Of a stretch of 9,973 bases of DNA, positions 1-7,060 are shown piece after piece. The translations under genes were made by a program, and so were the position numbers. The notes under the pieces are model-generated. The model was given only the letters and a program-made list of their open reading frames with translations. It was not told the DNA's origin and searched no databases. This stretch comes from CAYSZB01 sp964435475. GTDB taxonomy: Bacteria > Chloroflexota > Anaerolineae > Anaerolineales > Anaerolineaceae. Each line of letters opens with the position of its first letter. The stretch's first letter is position 1. The stretch spans positions 1 to 9,973 of the forward strand of contig CAYSZB010000074.1 of NCBI GenBank assembly GCA_964435475.1, written 5' to 3'.

Positions 1-3
1 TTA

Positions 4-53
4 TAGGACATTTTAACTTTGCCACATTAGGACTTTACTACTTTGCCACTACA
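4..53. repeat. Two direct repeats, 24-bp period; possible IS21-family terminus
   Basis: Two copies lie at 4-25 and 28-49. Each begins TAGGAC, has seven variable bases, and ends CTTTGCCAC, giving an exact 24-bp period. The stretch ends in CTACA at 53. Read on the minus strand it starts TGTAGTGGCAAAG and runs out of the window. Known for IS21-family elements: ends start with 5'-TG and often carry several internal copies of a transposase-binding repeat. The layout fits an IS end lying mostly left of position 1, but no istA or istB sequence is visible, so the IS assignment is an inference. The repeats themselves are certain. Confidence 0.5.
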
Positions 54-350
54 CATTTTTCTTTTTTTACGGAAAAATTTGATCTGAAAATTATTCATGG
101 AAATATGGTAAACGATAACAACGATAATGGATTATAAGATTAGTGACATGAATCGATATTCAATAATCCAATTCTAATATCTATAAACCGTGTAGAATGC
201 AACTTTATGATCGTTTTTGCCTGCCTCAAGTCAATGAAGTGATAAGCGGCCTTCCTCAGTCCCCACCAGAAGTTCAGTACCTATAGACAGGATCTCTGAT
301 ACAACAATGATCAGGCTTGACCTTGTTCCAGGCTGGTAAAATAAAACTGT
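54..350. other. AT-rich non-coding leader upstream of the regulator gene
   Basis: No ORF of note is present. The first half is strongly AT-rich. It contains a 9-bp tandem repeat (AACGATAAC at 111-119, AACGATAAT at 120-128) and an 8-bp inverted repeat (TGGATTAT at 128-135, ATAATCCA at 163-170; spacer 27 nt), which could bind a regulator. Near the gene a possible -35 TTGACC (317-322) is followed by AT-rich sequence that includes TAAAAT (337-342), but the 14-bp spacing is too short for a convincing sigma-70 promoter. No clear Shine-Dalgarno sequence precedes the ATG at 351, so a short-leader or leaderless mRNA is possible. Confidence 0.4.
111..170. repeat. 9-bp tandem repeat and adjoining 8-bp inverted repeat
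   Basis: AACGATAAC and AACGATAAT are back to back at 111-128. TGGATTAT (128-135) is the exact reverse complement of ATAATCCA (163-170). The arms are too far apart and the spacer too AT-rich for a terminator. A protein-binding site for control of the downstream regulator gene is possible, but in sequence this AT-rich such matches also arise by chance. Confidence 0.3.
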
Positions 351-3300
351 ATGAGCATCCGCAGCCAGGTCATCTTAAGCCAGGTAAATCCTCCTGCCCA
401 ACGCAGTCATGTGCTGGTCCGCCAGCGGGTTAATGCTCTGCTAATGAACAGCCTGGCATACCCCCTGACACTCCTGCATGCCGGCACAGGCTTCGGTAAG
501 ACAACCGCTGTGCTTTCGTTCATCCAACAAAACCCGATCCAGGTTTTCTGGTACACGGTAACCCCTTCTGAGAAAGACATCAGCCGTTTCCTGACTTACC
601 TGGCCAGTGCCTTTACCCAGGACGGTATGCGTATAGGTGGTGAGGCGCTGCGAATGCTGGAAAGCGGTGCGGCCTTCCAGGATGTGCTGGTGGCTTTGCT
701 GAACGGGATGGCAAGGGATATCAAAGGAGAAGCCCTGCTGGTGCTTGACGACTTTCATCATATCCGGGAGATCACCGGGATCCTGGAACAGGTGGACTGG
801 ATAATCGAACATCTTCCCAGCCGGGTACACCTGCTGATCGCGACACGCCGTTCTGTGGAATTCCCATCACTCAATAAGTGGCGCGCCAGGGGCAGCCTGT
901 TGGAGATAGGCGACCGGGATCTATCCTTTACACATCAGGAGATATCTGACCTGTTTGCCACCCAATACACACTATCCCTTGAACCGAAGCAGGTTGAGCA
1001 ATTGTTCGAACGTACGGAGGGTTGGGCGATCGGGCTACAGATGGTCTGGCAATCCCTGCGCAGCAGTCCAGAACGGCCATTCGAGGGAATCCTACGCAAT
1101 GAACATGAACCCCGCAAAGCCCTCTTCGCCTTCCTGGCTGAGGAAGTACTGGATCATATTGATTCTGACCAGCAGCAGTTCCTGCTCAAAACATCTGTAT
1201 TGAGCGTGATGGATGGAGAGAGTTGTGATTTTCTGCTGGATCGCACGGACAGCGGCGAGGTTCTCAACTCACTCTTCAAGGCGGGCCTATTCGTGGATGA
1301 ACTGCACCCGGGTGTGTACCGCTATCATCACCTGTTCCATGAATTCCTGGAAACCCGCTTGGCAGCCGCGCCCTGGATTGTACAGACCCTGCACCGCAAG
1401 TTGGCCAGTTACTTTATTGCCAATCATTTCTGGGAAAGGGCGATTGACCATCTGGTCAAGGCGGGGGATTATCATGGTTTGAACCAGGTTTTGGAACAGG
1501 TCGGTGAACGCCTGGTTGGCGAGGGGCTGCATACCTCACTTCTTTTCTGGATCGATCAGGTCCCACAGAATATGCGTTTAACCTTCCCGTTCATGCAGTT
1601 TCTGCTGGGCGAGGTGCAGCGTTATACCGGCCATTTTGAAGCTGCCCTGAACCATTACCATGCCGCAGAAGACCTGTATACACAGGCTGGGAACCGCTGG
1701 GGAATTAGTAAAGCCCTGCGGGGTCAGGCGCAGATCTACCTAGATACCATCCGCCCGGCAAGTGCAGTCCAGCCACTGCAGGATGCCCTGGCATTACTTG
1801 ACCCGGTTGAATCGCGTGATGATATGGCTGGTTTGTTGATCCTAATCGCCGAGAACCAGCTCAATTTGGGTGATCCACAGGAAGCTGAAACATACCTCCT
1901 GAGAGCCCGGGAACTGGGGGCCGATACAGGCGGCGAGATTGATTTTGTCCAAGCCCGTTTGCTGCTGCGCACCGGTCACATCGATGAGGGTATCCGCCTG
2001 TTGGAGATGAAACATACACAGGAGATTGACCTAAAAGTCATCCGGCCGCAGCGTTTTCACCGAGAAGCAGCCTTGCTGCTTTCCCTGTTCTATGCCTTCA
2101 AGGGAGACCTGGAACACTCCGAATACTACGCCCGCCTGGGGATCTCAGTTGGCGAACACCTTGGCTCAGTTTTTGTACAGAGTGTCGGGATGATGCGACT
2201 GGGCCATCCACTCAGCATGGATCCTGTGTTGAGCTTCCTTGGGGATAATTATCCACGCGCGATTGAATTATATAATGAAGCGATTGCCAAGGTAAATGTA
2301 GCCCGAATCCATGTCGAACCGTTGTGGGGTATCTCAAGAGCCCTGGGTTTCTCCGGGCATATTGCTGAAGCCCGAGAGCAGGCCAGGTTCGGACTGGAAA
2401 TTGCCAACAACGCGGGAGACGAATGGATTGGCTTGCTGATCCGACTGTCACTGGGTGCCGCAGAATTGGTGGCTGGTAATTATTCAAACGCCCAGACTGT
2501 GCTGACGGAGGCTGAAGCCCTGGCTATTAAGGTTAGGGATCTCTTCAGCCTATGCGCTGCCCGCATCTGGCTGGCACTGAACGCTTGGCAGCAAGGGTAT
2601 AACAATTCTGCCATGATCTATGTCAAAAAATGCTTACCCCTTGTTCAGGAGCATCATTATGAGTACCTGTTGACCCGCATCACTCTTTTGGGTTTTCCTC
2701 ACCCGGCCATAGTCATCCCACTGCTGCTGGAAGCCAGACGTCTTGATCTGCATAACACCCTGCTCAACAGCCTGCTGACTGACCTGAAAGTTGTGGCAAC
2801 TGAATACCACCCGGGTTTCAGCCTTTCAATTCAGACCCTGGGTGGGTTTAAGGTCTTGCGAGGCTTCCAGCCAATAGAGAAGGAGGACTGGAAACGTGAG
2901 AAAGCGCGCCAACTGCTTCAGGTGCTGGTGGCCAACAAAGACCGCTGGTTAAACCGTGAGCAAATCACCGCTTACCTGTGGCCGGAGGCAGATCCCGAAA
3001 CTGGTTCGAACAATTTTAAAGTAGTACTTAACACCCTTAACCAAGTGCTGGAACCGCAGCGCACACCCGGTCAGCAGCCGTTCTTTATAACCAGGCGTCG
3101 CGAGCAGTATGGGCTCAATCCCAATTCAGATATCCAGGTCGATGCAGAGTTGTTTCTTGAGTTGGTAAAGAAGGGCTCACCTGCTGACCTTGAAAAAGCG
3201 CTCAAGCTGTACAGGGGGCACTTTTTTGCAGATGAACCTATGCAGGAATGGCTGACTGCCAGGGAACAGTACCTGCATGACATCTTTTTGAAAACAGCAG

Positions 3301-3560
3301 GCATGATGACCGAAAACTACATTCAGCAAGAGCTTTACGAGAAAGCTCTGGACCTCACTCGTCGGGTGCTGGATGGTGACCGCCTGTATGAACCAGCCTT
3401 CCTGCAGCAGCTGCGAATCCAGCATGCCCTGGGGGATATCGGTGCGGTGCGCATGGCATACAGCCAGTTTCGCAATGCGACCCGGGAGTTCTTTGGCAGC
3501 GATGTATCTTCAGAGTGTAAGACACTGTACACTGAATTGAGCGGCGAAACAGCAAAATAA
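351..3560 (+). CDS. MalT/LuxR-type STAND ATPase regulator with C-terminal SARP (winged helix + BTAD) module
   Basis: This is a predicted cytoplasmic transcriptional activator of 1069 residues. The N-terminal ATPase has a Walker A loop (GTGFGKTT, residues 45-52) and a Walker B strand ending in D133-D134. A helical, TPR-like region (about 380-800) follows and in MalT-type proteins senses the inducer. Instead of the usual LuxR helix-turn-helix, the C-terminus is a SARP-type winged helix (about 823-925, with the typical LGGF, WKREKARQLL and LWPEAD segments) and a bacterial transcriptional activator domain (about 930-1069). The start at 351 puts the Walker A at the usual distance from the N-terminus, although no good Shine-Dalgarno sequence precedes it. 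The gene lies 333 nt upstream of the CoA operon on the same strand and probably controls it. The inducer is unknown. The domain calls are firm; the target is inferred. Confidence 0.93.
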   Translation: MSIRSQVILSQVNPPAQRSHVLVRQRVNALLMNSLAYPLTLLHAGTGFGKTTAVLSFIQQNPIQVFWYTVTPSEKDISRFLTYLASAFTQDGMRIGGEALRMLESGAAFQDVLVALLNGMARDIKGEALLVLDDFHHIREITGILEQVDWIIEHLPSRVHLLIATRRSVEFPSLNKWRARGSLLEIGDRDLSFTHQEISDLFATQYTLSLEPKQVEQLFERTEGWAIGLQMVWQSLRSSPERPFEGILRNEHEPRKALFAFLAEEVLDHIDSDQQQFLLKTSVLSVMDGESCDFLLDRTDSGEVLNSLFKAGLFVDELHPGVYRYHHLFHEFLETRLAAAPWIVQTLHRKLASYFIANHFWERAIDHLVKAGDYHGLNQVLEQVGERLVGEGLHTSLLFWIDQVPQNMRLTFPFMQFLLGEVQRYTGHFEAALNHYHAAEDLYTQAGNRWGISKALRGQAQIYLDTIRPASAVQPLQDALALLDPVESRDDMAGLLILIAENQLNLGDPQEAETYLLRARELGADTGGEIDFVQARLLLRTGHIDEGIRLLEMKHTQEIDLKVIRPQRFHREAALLLSLFYAFKGDLEHSEYYARLGISVGEHLGSVFVQSVGMMRLGHPLSMDPVLSFLGDNYPRAIELYNEAIAKVNVARIHVEPLWGISRALGFSGHIAEAREQARFGLEIANNAGDEWIGLLIRLSLGAAELVAGNYSNAQTVLTEAEALAIKVRDLFSLCAARIWLALNAWQQGYNNSAMIYVKKCLPLVQEHHYEYLLTRITLLGFPHPAIVIPLLLEARRLDLHNTLLNSLLTDLKVVATEYHPGFSLSIQTLGGFKVLRGFQPIEKEDWKREKARQLLQVLVANKDRWLNREQITAYLWPEADPETGSNNFKVVLNTLNQVLEPQRTPGQQPFFITRRREQYGLNPNSDIQVDAELFLELVKKGSPADLEKALKLYRGHFFADEPMQEWLTAREQYLHDIFLKTAGMMTENYIQQELYEKALDLTRRVLDGDRLYEPAFLQQLRIQHALGDIGAVRMAYSQFRNATREFFGSDVSSECKTLYTELSGETAK

Positions 3561-3731
3561 TGAAGAACAAATGCTGTTTACGTATTTTGGGCGGATAAAT
3601 CAATAATTGTTGTCCAAACAGTTCGATTGATGGGTGGGCTCTGCGGTCTTACCAACTAATTTATCGACCTCACAGATTTCTGGAGTCTGCAGTAAGATAA
3701 ACAATTCTTCCTTTTCCAGATCCACAAGACA

Positions 3732-3759
3732 TTTCCTTTTAGAGTTTCCCGGAAGGAAA
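3732..3759. repeat. 7-bp inverted repeat, function unclear
   Basis: TTTCCTT (3732-3738) pairs exactly with AAGGAAA (3753-3759) across a 14-nt loop. It is followed by A-rich, not T-rich, sequence on the + strand, so it does not look like a terminator of the regulator gene. It lies just upstream of the 11-bp repeats and could be a second protein-binding dyad. Confidence 0.3.
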
Positions 3760-3774
3760 AGAAAAACAAATCAC

Positions 3775-3807
3775 TTTTGTAACCATTTTGTAACCGTCCT
3801 GTAATAT
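3775..3807 (+). promoter_or_regulatory. Three direct repeats at 11-bp period; candidate SARP operator
   Basis: Three consecutive 11-bp units are visible: TTTTGTAACCA (3775-3785), TTTTGTAACCG (3786-3796) and the weaker TCCTGTAATAT (3797-3807). The core TGTAA recurs exactly every 11 bp. Known: SARP regulators bind heptameric direct repeats spaced 11 (or 22) bp, with the last repeat about 8 bp upstream of the -10 hexamer. Here the third unit ends 8 bp before TAGATT (3816-3821). The preceding gene encodes a SARP winged helix. The repeats are seen directly; that this regulator binds them is an inference. Confidence 0.6.
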
Positions 3808-3826
3808 ATGTTTGATAGATTACATT
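3799..3826 (+). promoter_or_regulatory. Candidate activator-dependent promoter of the CoA operon
   Basis: Two readings are possible. One uses the third repeat as a poor -35 (CTGTAA, 3799-3804), a 16-bp spacer and TACATT as -10 (3821-3826). The other uses TAGATT (3816-3821) as -10 with no proper -35, as expected for a promoter that needs an activator bound to the repeats. Both -10 candidates match four of six consensus bases. Transcription would begin at about 3823-3834, giving a leader of roughly 60-70 nt. Confidence 0.45.
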
Positions 3827-3827
3827 A

Positions 3828-3844
3828 GCGCATCATGCATGCGC
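3828..3844 (+). promoter_or_regulatory. Short GC-rich hairpin at the predicted 5' end of the operon mRNA
   Basis: GCGCAT (3828-3833) and ATGCGC (3839-3844) form a perfect 6-bp stem with a 5-nt loop. It lies at or next to the predicted transcription start in otherwise AT-rich sequence. It could stabilise the 5' end of the mRNA or serve as a DNA operator. No T-tract follows, so it is not a terminator. Confidence 0.35.
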
Positions 3845-3858
3845 AGCTGTAGATCGTC

Positions 3859-3872
3859 TTTATCAAGATAAA
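3859..3872. promoter_or_regulatory. 14-bp dyad just upstream of the SDR ribosome-binding site
   Basis: TTTATC (3859-3864), two A bases, then GATAAA (3867-3872) make a perfect 14-bp dyad ending 10 nt before the Shine-Dalgarno sequence. Its position downstream of the predicted start would suit a repressor operator. The sequence is simple and could be chance. Confidence 0.3.
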
Positions 3873-3882
3873 ATTTTGTTTC

Positions 3883-3889
3883 AGGAGAG
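3883..3889 (+). promoter_or_regulatory. Shine-Dalgarno site fixing the SDR start at 3894
   Basis: AGGAGAG lies 4 nt before the ATG at 3894. An in-frame TTG at 3876 would place this site inside the coding region and add six residues not expected in SDR proteins, so 3894 is preferred. Confidence 0.75.
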
Positions 3890-3893
3890 AAAA

Positions 3894-4658
3894 ATGCGAT
3901 TGAAGGATAAAGTATGTATCGTGACGGGGGGAGCTGCCGGTATAGGCAAAGCCACTGCCCTTAAGTTCGCCCAGGAAGGCGCAAAAGTAGTCATCTGTGA
4001 TATGAACGAAGAAGCCGGGAAGGCACTGCTGCCCGAATTGGGTCCGGAGGCTTCATTTTATAAGGTCAACGTGGTCAATCGCCAGGAAGTACAAACCTGG
4101 ATTGATGAGGTCACTGTAAAATACGGCCGTATCGACGTGCTGGTTAATAATGCCGGTGTGACACGCGACGGGCAGTTCATTAAATACAAAGAAGGCAAGC
4201 TGCTCGGCCAGATGGGCGAGGATGCCTTTGACCTGGTGGTTTCGGTCAACCTCAAGGGCGTGTTCAACTGCGCCCAGGCAGTCAGCCCGGTGATGATCAA
4301 GGGCGGCGGCGGGGTGATCCTTAATGCGTCCAGCGTGGTCGGCCTGTATGGCAATTTTGGCCAGACAAACTATGCTGCCACCAAGTTTGGGGTTATCGGC
4401 ATGACCAAGACCTGGGCGCGTGAACTTGGCAAATACCAGATCCGGGTCAACGCGGTTTGCCCCGGTTTTGTGCTGACCGACATGGTGCTTAAAATGCCGG
4501 AAGAAGTACTTGCCGGCATGGCAAAAAAGACACCCCTGGGCCGCCTGGCGCAGCCCGAAGAGATCGCCAATGTATACACCTGGCTGGCAAGCGACGAGGC
4601 TTCATACATCCACGGCGCAGCCATCAGTGTGGATGGTGGGATCGTCCTGGGAACATAA
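3894..4658 (+). CDS. SDR-family 3-oxoacyl reductase / 3-hydroxyacyl-CoA dehydrogenase
   Basis: This is a 254-residue classical short-chain dehydrogenase of FabG/PhaB type, expected to interconvert a 3-hydroxyacyl and a 3-oxoacyl thioester in the cytoplasm. Visible motifs are the cofactor loop TGGAAGIG (residues 11-18), NNAG, the catalytic Ser147, Tyr160 and Lys164 in the S-x12-Y-x3-K pattern, and a C-terminal SVDGG. Asp36 at the end of the second strand usually indicates NAD(H) rather than NADP(H), which would favour oxidation. A short insertion (about residues 93-108, rich in Lys and Gly) sits between NNAG and the next helix. It is the first gene of the operon, and its strong Shine-Dalgarno sequence defines the start. 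The family is certain; whether the substrate is bound to CoA, bound to ACP or free is not visible. Confidence 0.9.
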   Translation: MRLKDKVCIVTGGAAGIGKATALKFAQEGAKVVICDMNEEAGKALLPELGPEASFYKVNVVNRQEVQTWIDEVTVKYGRIDVLVNNAGVTRDGQFIKYKEGKLLGQMGEDAFDLVVSVNLKGVFNCAQAVSPVMIKGGGGVILNASSVVGLYGNFGQTNYAATKFGVIGMTKTWARELGKYQIRVNAVCPGFVLTDMVLKMPEEVLAGMAKKTPLGRLAQPEEIANVYTWLASDEASYIHGAAISVDGGIVLGT

Positions 4659-4708
4659 GCATCAGGTCATTTGAGTCAAGACCAGTTCAAGAACAGTGAG
4701 GTAAAAAA

Positions 4709-5716
4709 ATGACACGTTACGCAACCATCCTGGGAACAGGATCCTATATTCCTGAAAATGAGATCACCAATGCCATGTTCGCTGATTTGATGGCGGCGGT
4801 CAGCCCCAAGCTGCCCGAAGTGGTTGGAAAATTTGAAGCCAGCAGCGGGATCAAGACCCGTTTTTATGCCCAGGATGACTGGGCAACTTCGGACCTGGCA
4901 GTGGAAGCCGGCAAGGTGGCCATCGCCGATGCGGGCATTAAACCGGAAGATATCGACCTAATTATCCTGGGCACGGACAGCCCGGATTACATCACCCCTG
5001 CCACGTCGGTGGTGGTGCAGTTTAAACTCGGCTGTGTCAATGCCGGAACATATGATGTGGGATGCGCCTGTGCGTCATTTCCCACCGCCCTTGCCCAGGC
5101 AGCCGGCCTGATTGCGGTCAACCCACACATGAAATACATCCTGGTGATCGGCGCTTATATGATGCATAAACTGGCCGACTACCAACATGATTTGACTGCT
5201 TTCTTCTATGGAGATGGCGGTGGTGCGGCAGTGGTGGGTGCCAGTGATAAACCCGGCTTTGTCTCCTGCTCGATCAAGGCGGACGGTTCGTATCACAAGC
5301 ACTGGGGCATCTATTCCGGCGGCACCTATGAGCCTGCTACCGTGGAAAGCGTTCAGGCCGGTCGCACCAGGGTAAAACTGGTCACCCCCTTCCCGCCCAC
5401 TGTCAACCATCTCGGCTGGCCAGCCCGGGTACGGGAGTGTGCGGCCAATGGCAGCTTCAAGATCGAAGACATCGACTTTGTGATCTTCACCCAGGTCAAT
5501 ATCAACAGTATCAAGCTCGTCATGGAAGACCTTGGCCTGCCCATTGAGAAAGCTCACTGGATCATGGACAAGTGGGGTTACATGGGGTCAGCCTGCCTGC
5601 CCATCGCTTTCGATGATGCCAAGCGGCTGGGCAAGATCAAGACCGGTGACCTGGTGGTCTTCTGCGGCTCCGGCGTGGGCTACAACCAGGCTGCCACAGC
5701 TTACATCATGCCGTAA
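4709..5716 (+). CDS. Ketoacyl-synthase-III-like (thiolase-fold) protein with incomplete catalytic triad
   Basis: This 335-residue protein has the FabH/HMG-CoA-synthase fold: N-terminal LGTGSYIPE, SSGIKTRF, the nucleophile segment with Cys121 (DVGCACASF, with a second Cys at 119) and the GDGGGAAVVG turn. A gap-free comparison with the C-terminal half of E. coli FabH as I remember it shows the catalytic His replaced by Thr261 (FTQVN where FabH has PHQAN) and the catalytic Asn by Tyr291 (WGYMGSA where FabH has HGNTSAA). Ordinary decarboxylative condensation is therefore unlikely. Related proteins work beside a thiolase and a DUF35 protein, as in archaeal HMG-CoA synthase and PhlA; both partners are encoded downstream. 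A transacylase or structural role is inferred. TGAGGT at 4697-4702 is a plausible ribosome-binding site. Confidence 0.85.
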   Translation: MTRYATILGTGSYIPENEITNAMFADLMAAVSPKLPEVVGKFEASSGIKTRFYAQDDWATSDLAVEAGKVAIADAGIKPEDIDLIILGTDSPDYITPATSVVVQFKLGCVNAGTYDVGCACASFPTALAQAAGLIAVNPHMKYILVIGAYMMHKLADYQHDLTAFFYGDGGGAAVVGASDKPGFVSCSIKADGSYHKHWGIYSGGTYEPATVESVQAGRTRVKLVTPFPPTVNHLGWPARVRECAANGSFKIEDIDFVIFTQVNINSIKLVMEDLGLPIEKAHWIMDKWGYMGSACLPIAFDDAKRLGKIKTGDLVVFCGSGVGYNQAATAYIMP

Positions 5717-5730
5717 GCAGGAAATCTACC

Positions 5731-7059
5731 ATGGAAATTTCATCCCCATACCAAGAAAAACAGGTCAGCCTGCAGGAAGCAGTGGGGCGCATCCGCTCCA
5801 ACCAGACAGTCTGTGTGGCGATGGCTGGTGCAGAACCACCCGGCTTGCTGGCCGCCCTGGCAGGGGAGCGCGACAGGCTGCACAATGTCACCCTGTGGAC
5901 CTGCCTGCCTATGCGGGCCTATGACATCCTGCTCAAACCCGAGATGGAAGGCCATTTCTTCAATGAGAACTGGTTCTATGGTGCTCCGGACCGCAAGGTA
6001 CACCCTGAAGGGCGTGTATCCTACACTCCCAATAATTTGCACCTGGCGGCAGCTGATAAATTGATCGCCACAAAAAACCACGTGGATGTCTTTATCGGCA
6101 CTGCCACCCCCCCGGATAAGCGCGGATTTATGTCCCTCTCTCTGGGCAATGTGTATGAAAAAGAAATGATCACGGTGGCTGACCTGGTGATCCTCGAGAT
6201 CAACGAAAACCTGCCCTGGACTTTTGGTGACACCCAGGTACATATTTCGGATGTCGACCTGCTGGTTGAGAACCATGTGCCCTTGGTGGAATTGCCGGCT
6301 GAGGCACCCAGTGAGGTCGAACAGGCCATCGGTGGACACATTGCCGAGCTGATCGAAGACGGTTCTACCTTGCAATTAGGAATTGGTGGCATCCCCAATG
6401 CCATTGCTTCTTTCCTGACCAACCGCAAGGACCTTGGCCTGCACACCGAGATGTTTGTGGATGGCATGGTCGACCTCTATGAGGCCGGTATCGTCACCAA
6501 CCGCAGGAAGACCCTGCATCATGGCAAGATGATCGCCACCTTTGCCCTGGGCAGCCAGAAATTGTATGATTTCATTGACCGCAATGTCAGCCTGGAGATA
6601 CTGCGCGGGAGGTACGTGAATGACCCATATGTGGTCGGTCAGAACTACAAAATGATCAGTGTCAATACCGCTATCCAGGTGGATGTGCTGGGCCAGGTGT
6701 GTTCTCAAAGCATTGGCACTCGTCAATTCTCTGGTACCGGTGGACAATTGGATACCCACCGTGGTGCCCAGCTCTCTGAAGGCGGAAGGGGGATCATTGC
6801 CCTGCGCTCAACGGCCAAGAACGGCACCATCTCGACCATCGTGCCCACCCTGGCACCCGGCTCGGGAGTGACCGTTCCCAGCCAGGATGTCGATACCATA
6901 GTCACTGAGTTCGGGGTGGCCGAGCTCCGCGGGCGCTGCGTGCGTGATCGTATGGCTGCGCTGATTAAGGTAGCACACCCCAACTTCCGCGATTGGATCC
7001 GCGAGGAAGCCCACACCCTGGGCATCGTCCCGGACAAGCGTTTTTACACAGGAGGCTGA
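5731..7059 (+). CDS. Family I CoA-transferase, 4-hydroxybutyrate/acetyl-CoA transferase type
   Basis: This 442-residue protein is of the acetyl-CoA hydrolase/transferase family, about the length of 4-hydroxybutyrate CoA-transferases (near 440). It moves CoA between acyl-CoA and a free carboxylate through a glutamyl-CoA thioester. Typical segments are visible: LQLGIGGIPNAI, HTEMFVDGMVDL with Glu240 at the position of the catalytic Glu of the Clostridium enzyme (near 238), YVNDP, SGTGGQ, and VTEFGVAELRG near the C-terminus. The catalytic Glu argues for an active transferase. It starts 14 nt after the KASIII-like gene. Substrate choice cannot be read from sequence: acetate, butyrate, 4-hydroxybutyrate or a 3-oxo acid are all possible. 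In context it would activate the pathway acid at the expense of acetyl-CoA or another acyl-CoA. Confidence 0.9.
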   Translation: MEISSPYQEKQVSLQEAVGRIRSNQTVCVAMAGAEPPGLLAALAGERDRLHNVTLWTCLPMRAYDILLKPEMEGHFFNENWFYGAPDRKVHPEGRVSYTPNNLHLAAADKLIATKNHVDVFIGTATPPDKRGFMSLSLGNVYEKEMITVADLVILEINENLPWTFGDTQVHISDVDLLVENHVPLVELPAEAPSEVEQAIGGHIAELIEDGSTLQLGIGGIPNAIASFLTNRKDLGLHTEMFVDGMVDLYEAGIVTNRRKTLHHGKMIATFALGSQKLYDFIDRNVSLEILRGRYVNDPYVVGQNYKMISVNTAIQVDVLGQVCSQSIGTRQFSGTGGQLDTHRGAQLSEGGRGIIALRSTAKNGTISTIVPTLAPGSGVTVPSQDVDTIVTEFGVAELRGRCVRDRMAALIKVAHPNFRDWIREEAHTLGIVPDKRFYTGG

Positions 7060-7060
7060 C

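Larger units (their letters stand above)
3561..3893. other. Intergenic control region between regulator and operon
   Basis: There are 333 nt without a credible gene. From left to right it holds a stretch with no recognisable signal (3561-3731), a 7-bp inverted repeat without a T-tract (3732-3759), the 11-bp direct-repeat array (3775-3807), a candidate promoter (3799-3826), a short hairpin (3828-3844), a 14-bp dyad (3859-3872) and the Shine-Dalgarno sequence of the first operon gene (3883-3889). No convincing rho-independent terminator follows the regulator gene, so read-through into the operon cannot be excluded. Confidence 0.6.

Noticed and set aside
3560..3598. ATG overlapping the regulator stop (TAATG) followed by 12 codons
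   Set aside because: It is too short, has no Shine-Dalgarno sequence of its own and no similarity I recognise; the overlap is probably chance.
3673..3689. Small hairpin (CAGATT / AGTCTG) as terminator of the regulator gene
   Set aside because: The stem is short and contains a G-U pair, and no T-tract follows.
3876..3893. TTG start at 3876 for the SDR gene
   Set aside because: It would include the Shine-Dalgarno sequence in the coding region; the ATG at 3894 is properly spaced and gives the usual N-terminus.
5075..5557. Open frame of 160 codons on the minus strand
   Set aside because: It is antisense to the KASIII-like gene, and its translation is low-complexity in character without domain features.
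5740..6375. Open frame of 211 codons on the minus strand
   Set aside because: It is antisense to the CoA-transferase coding region, has no ribosome-binding site or recognisable motif, and is explained by codon bias of the real gene.
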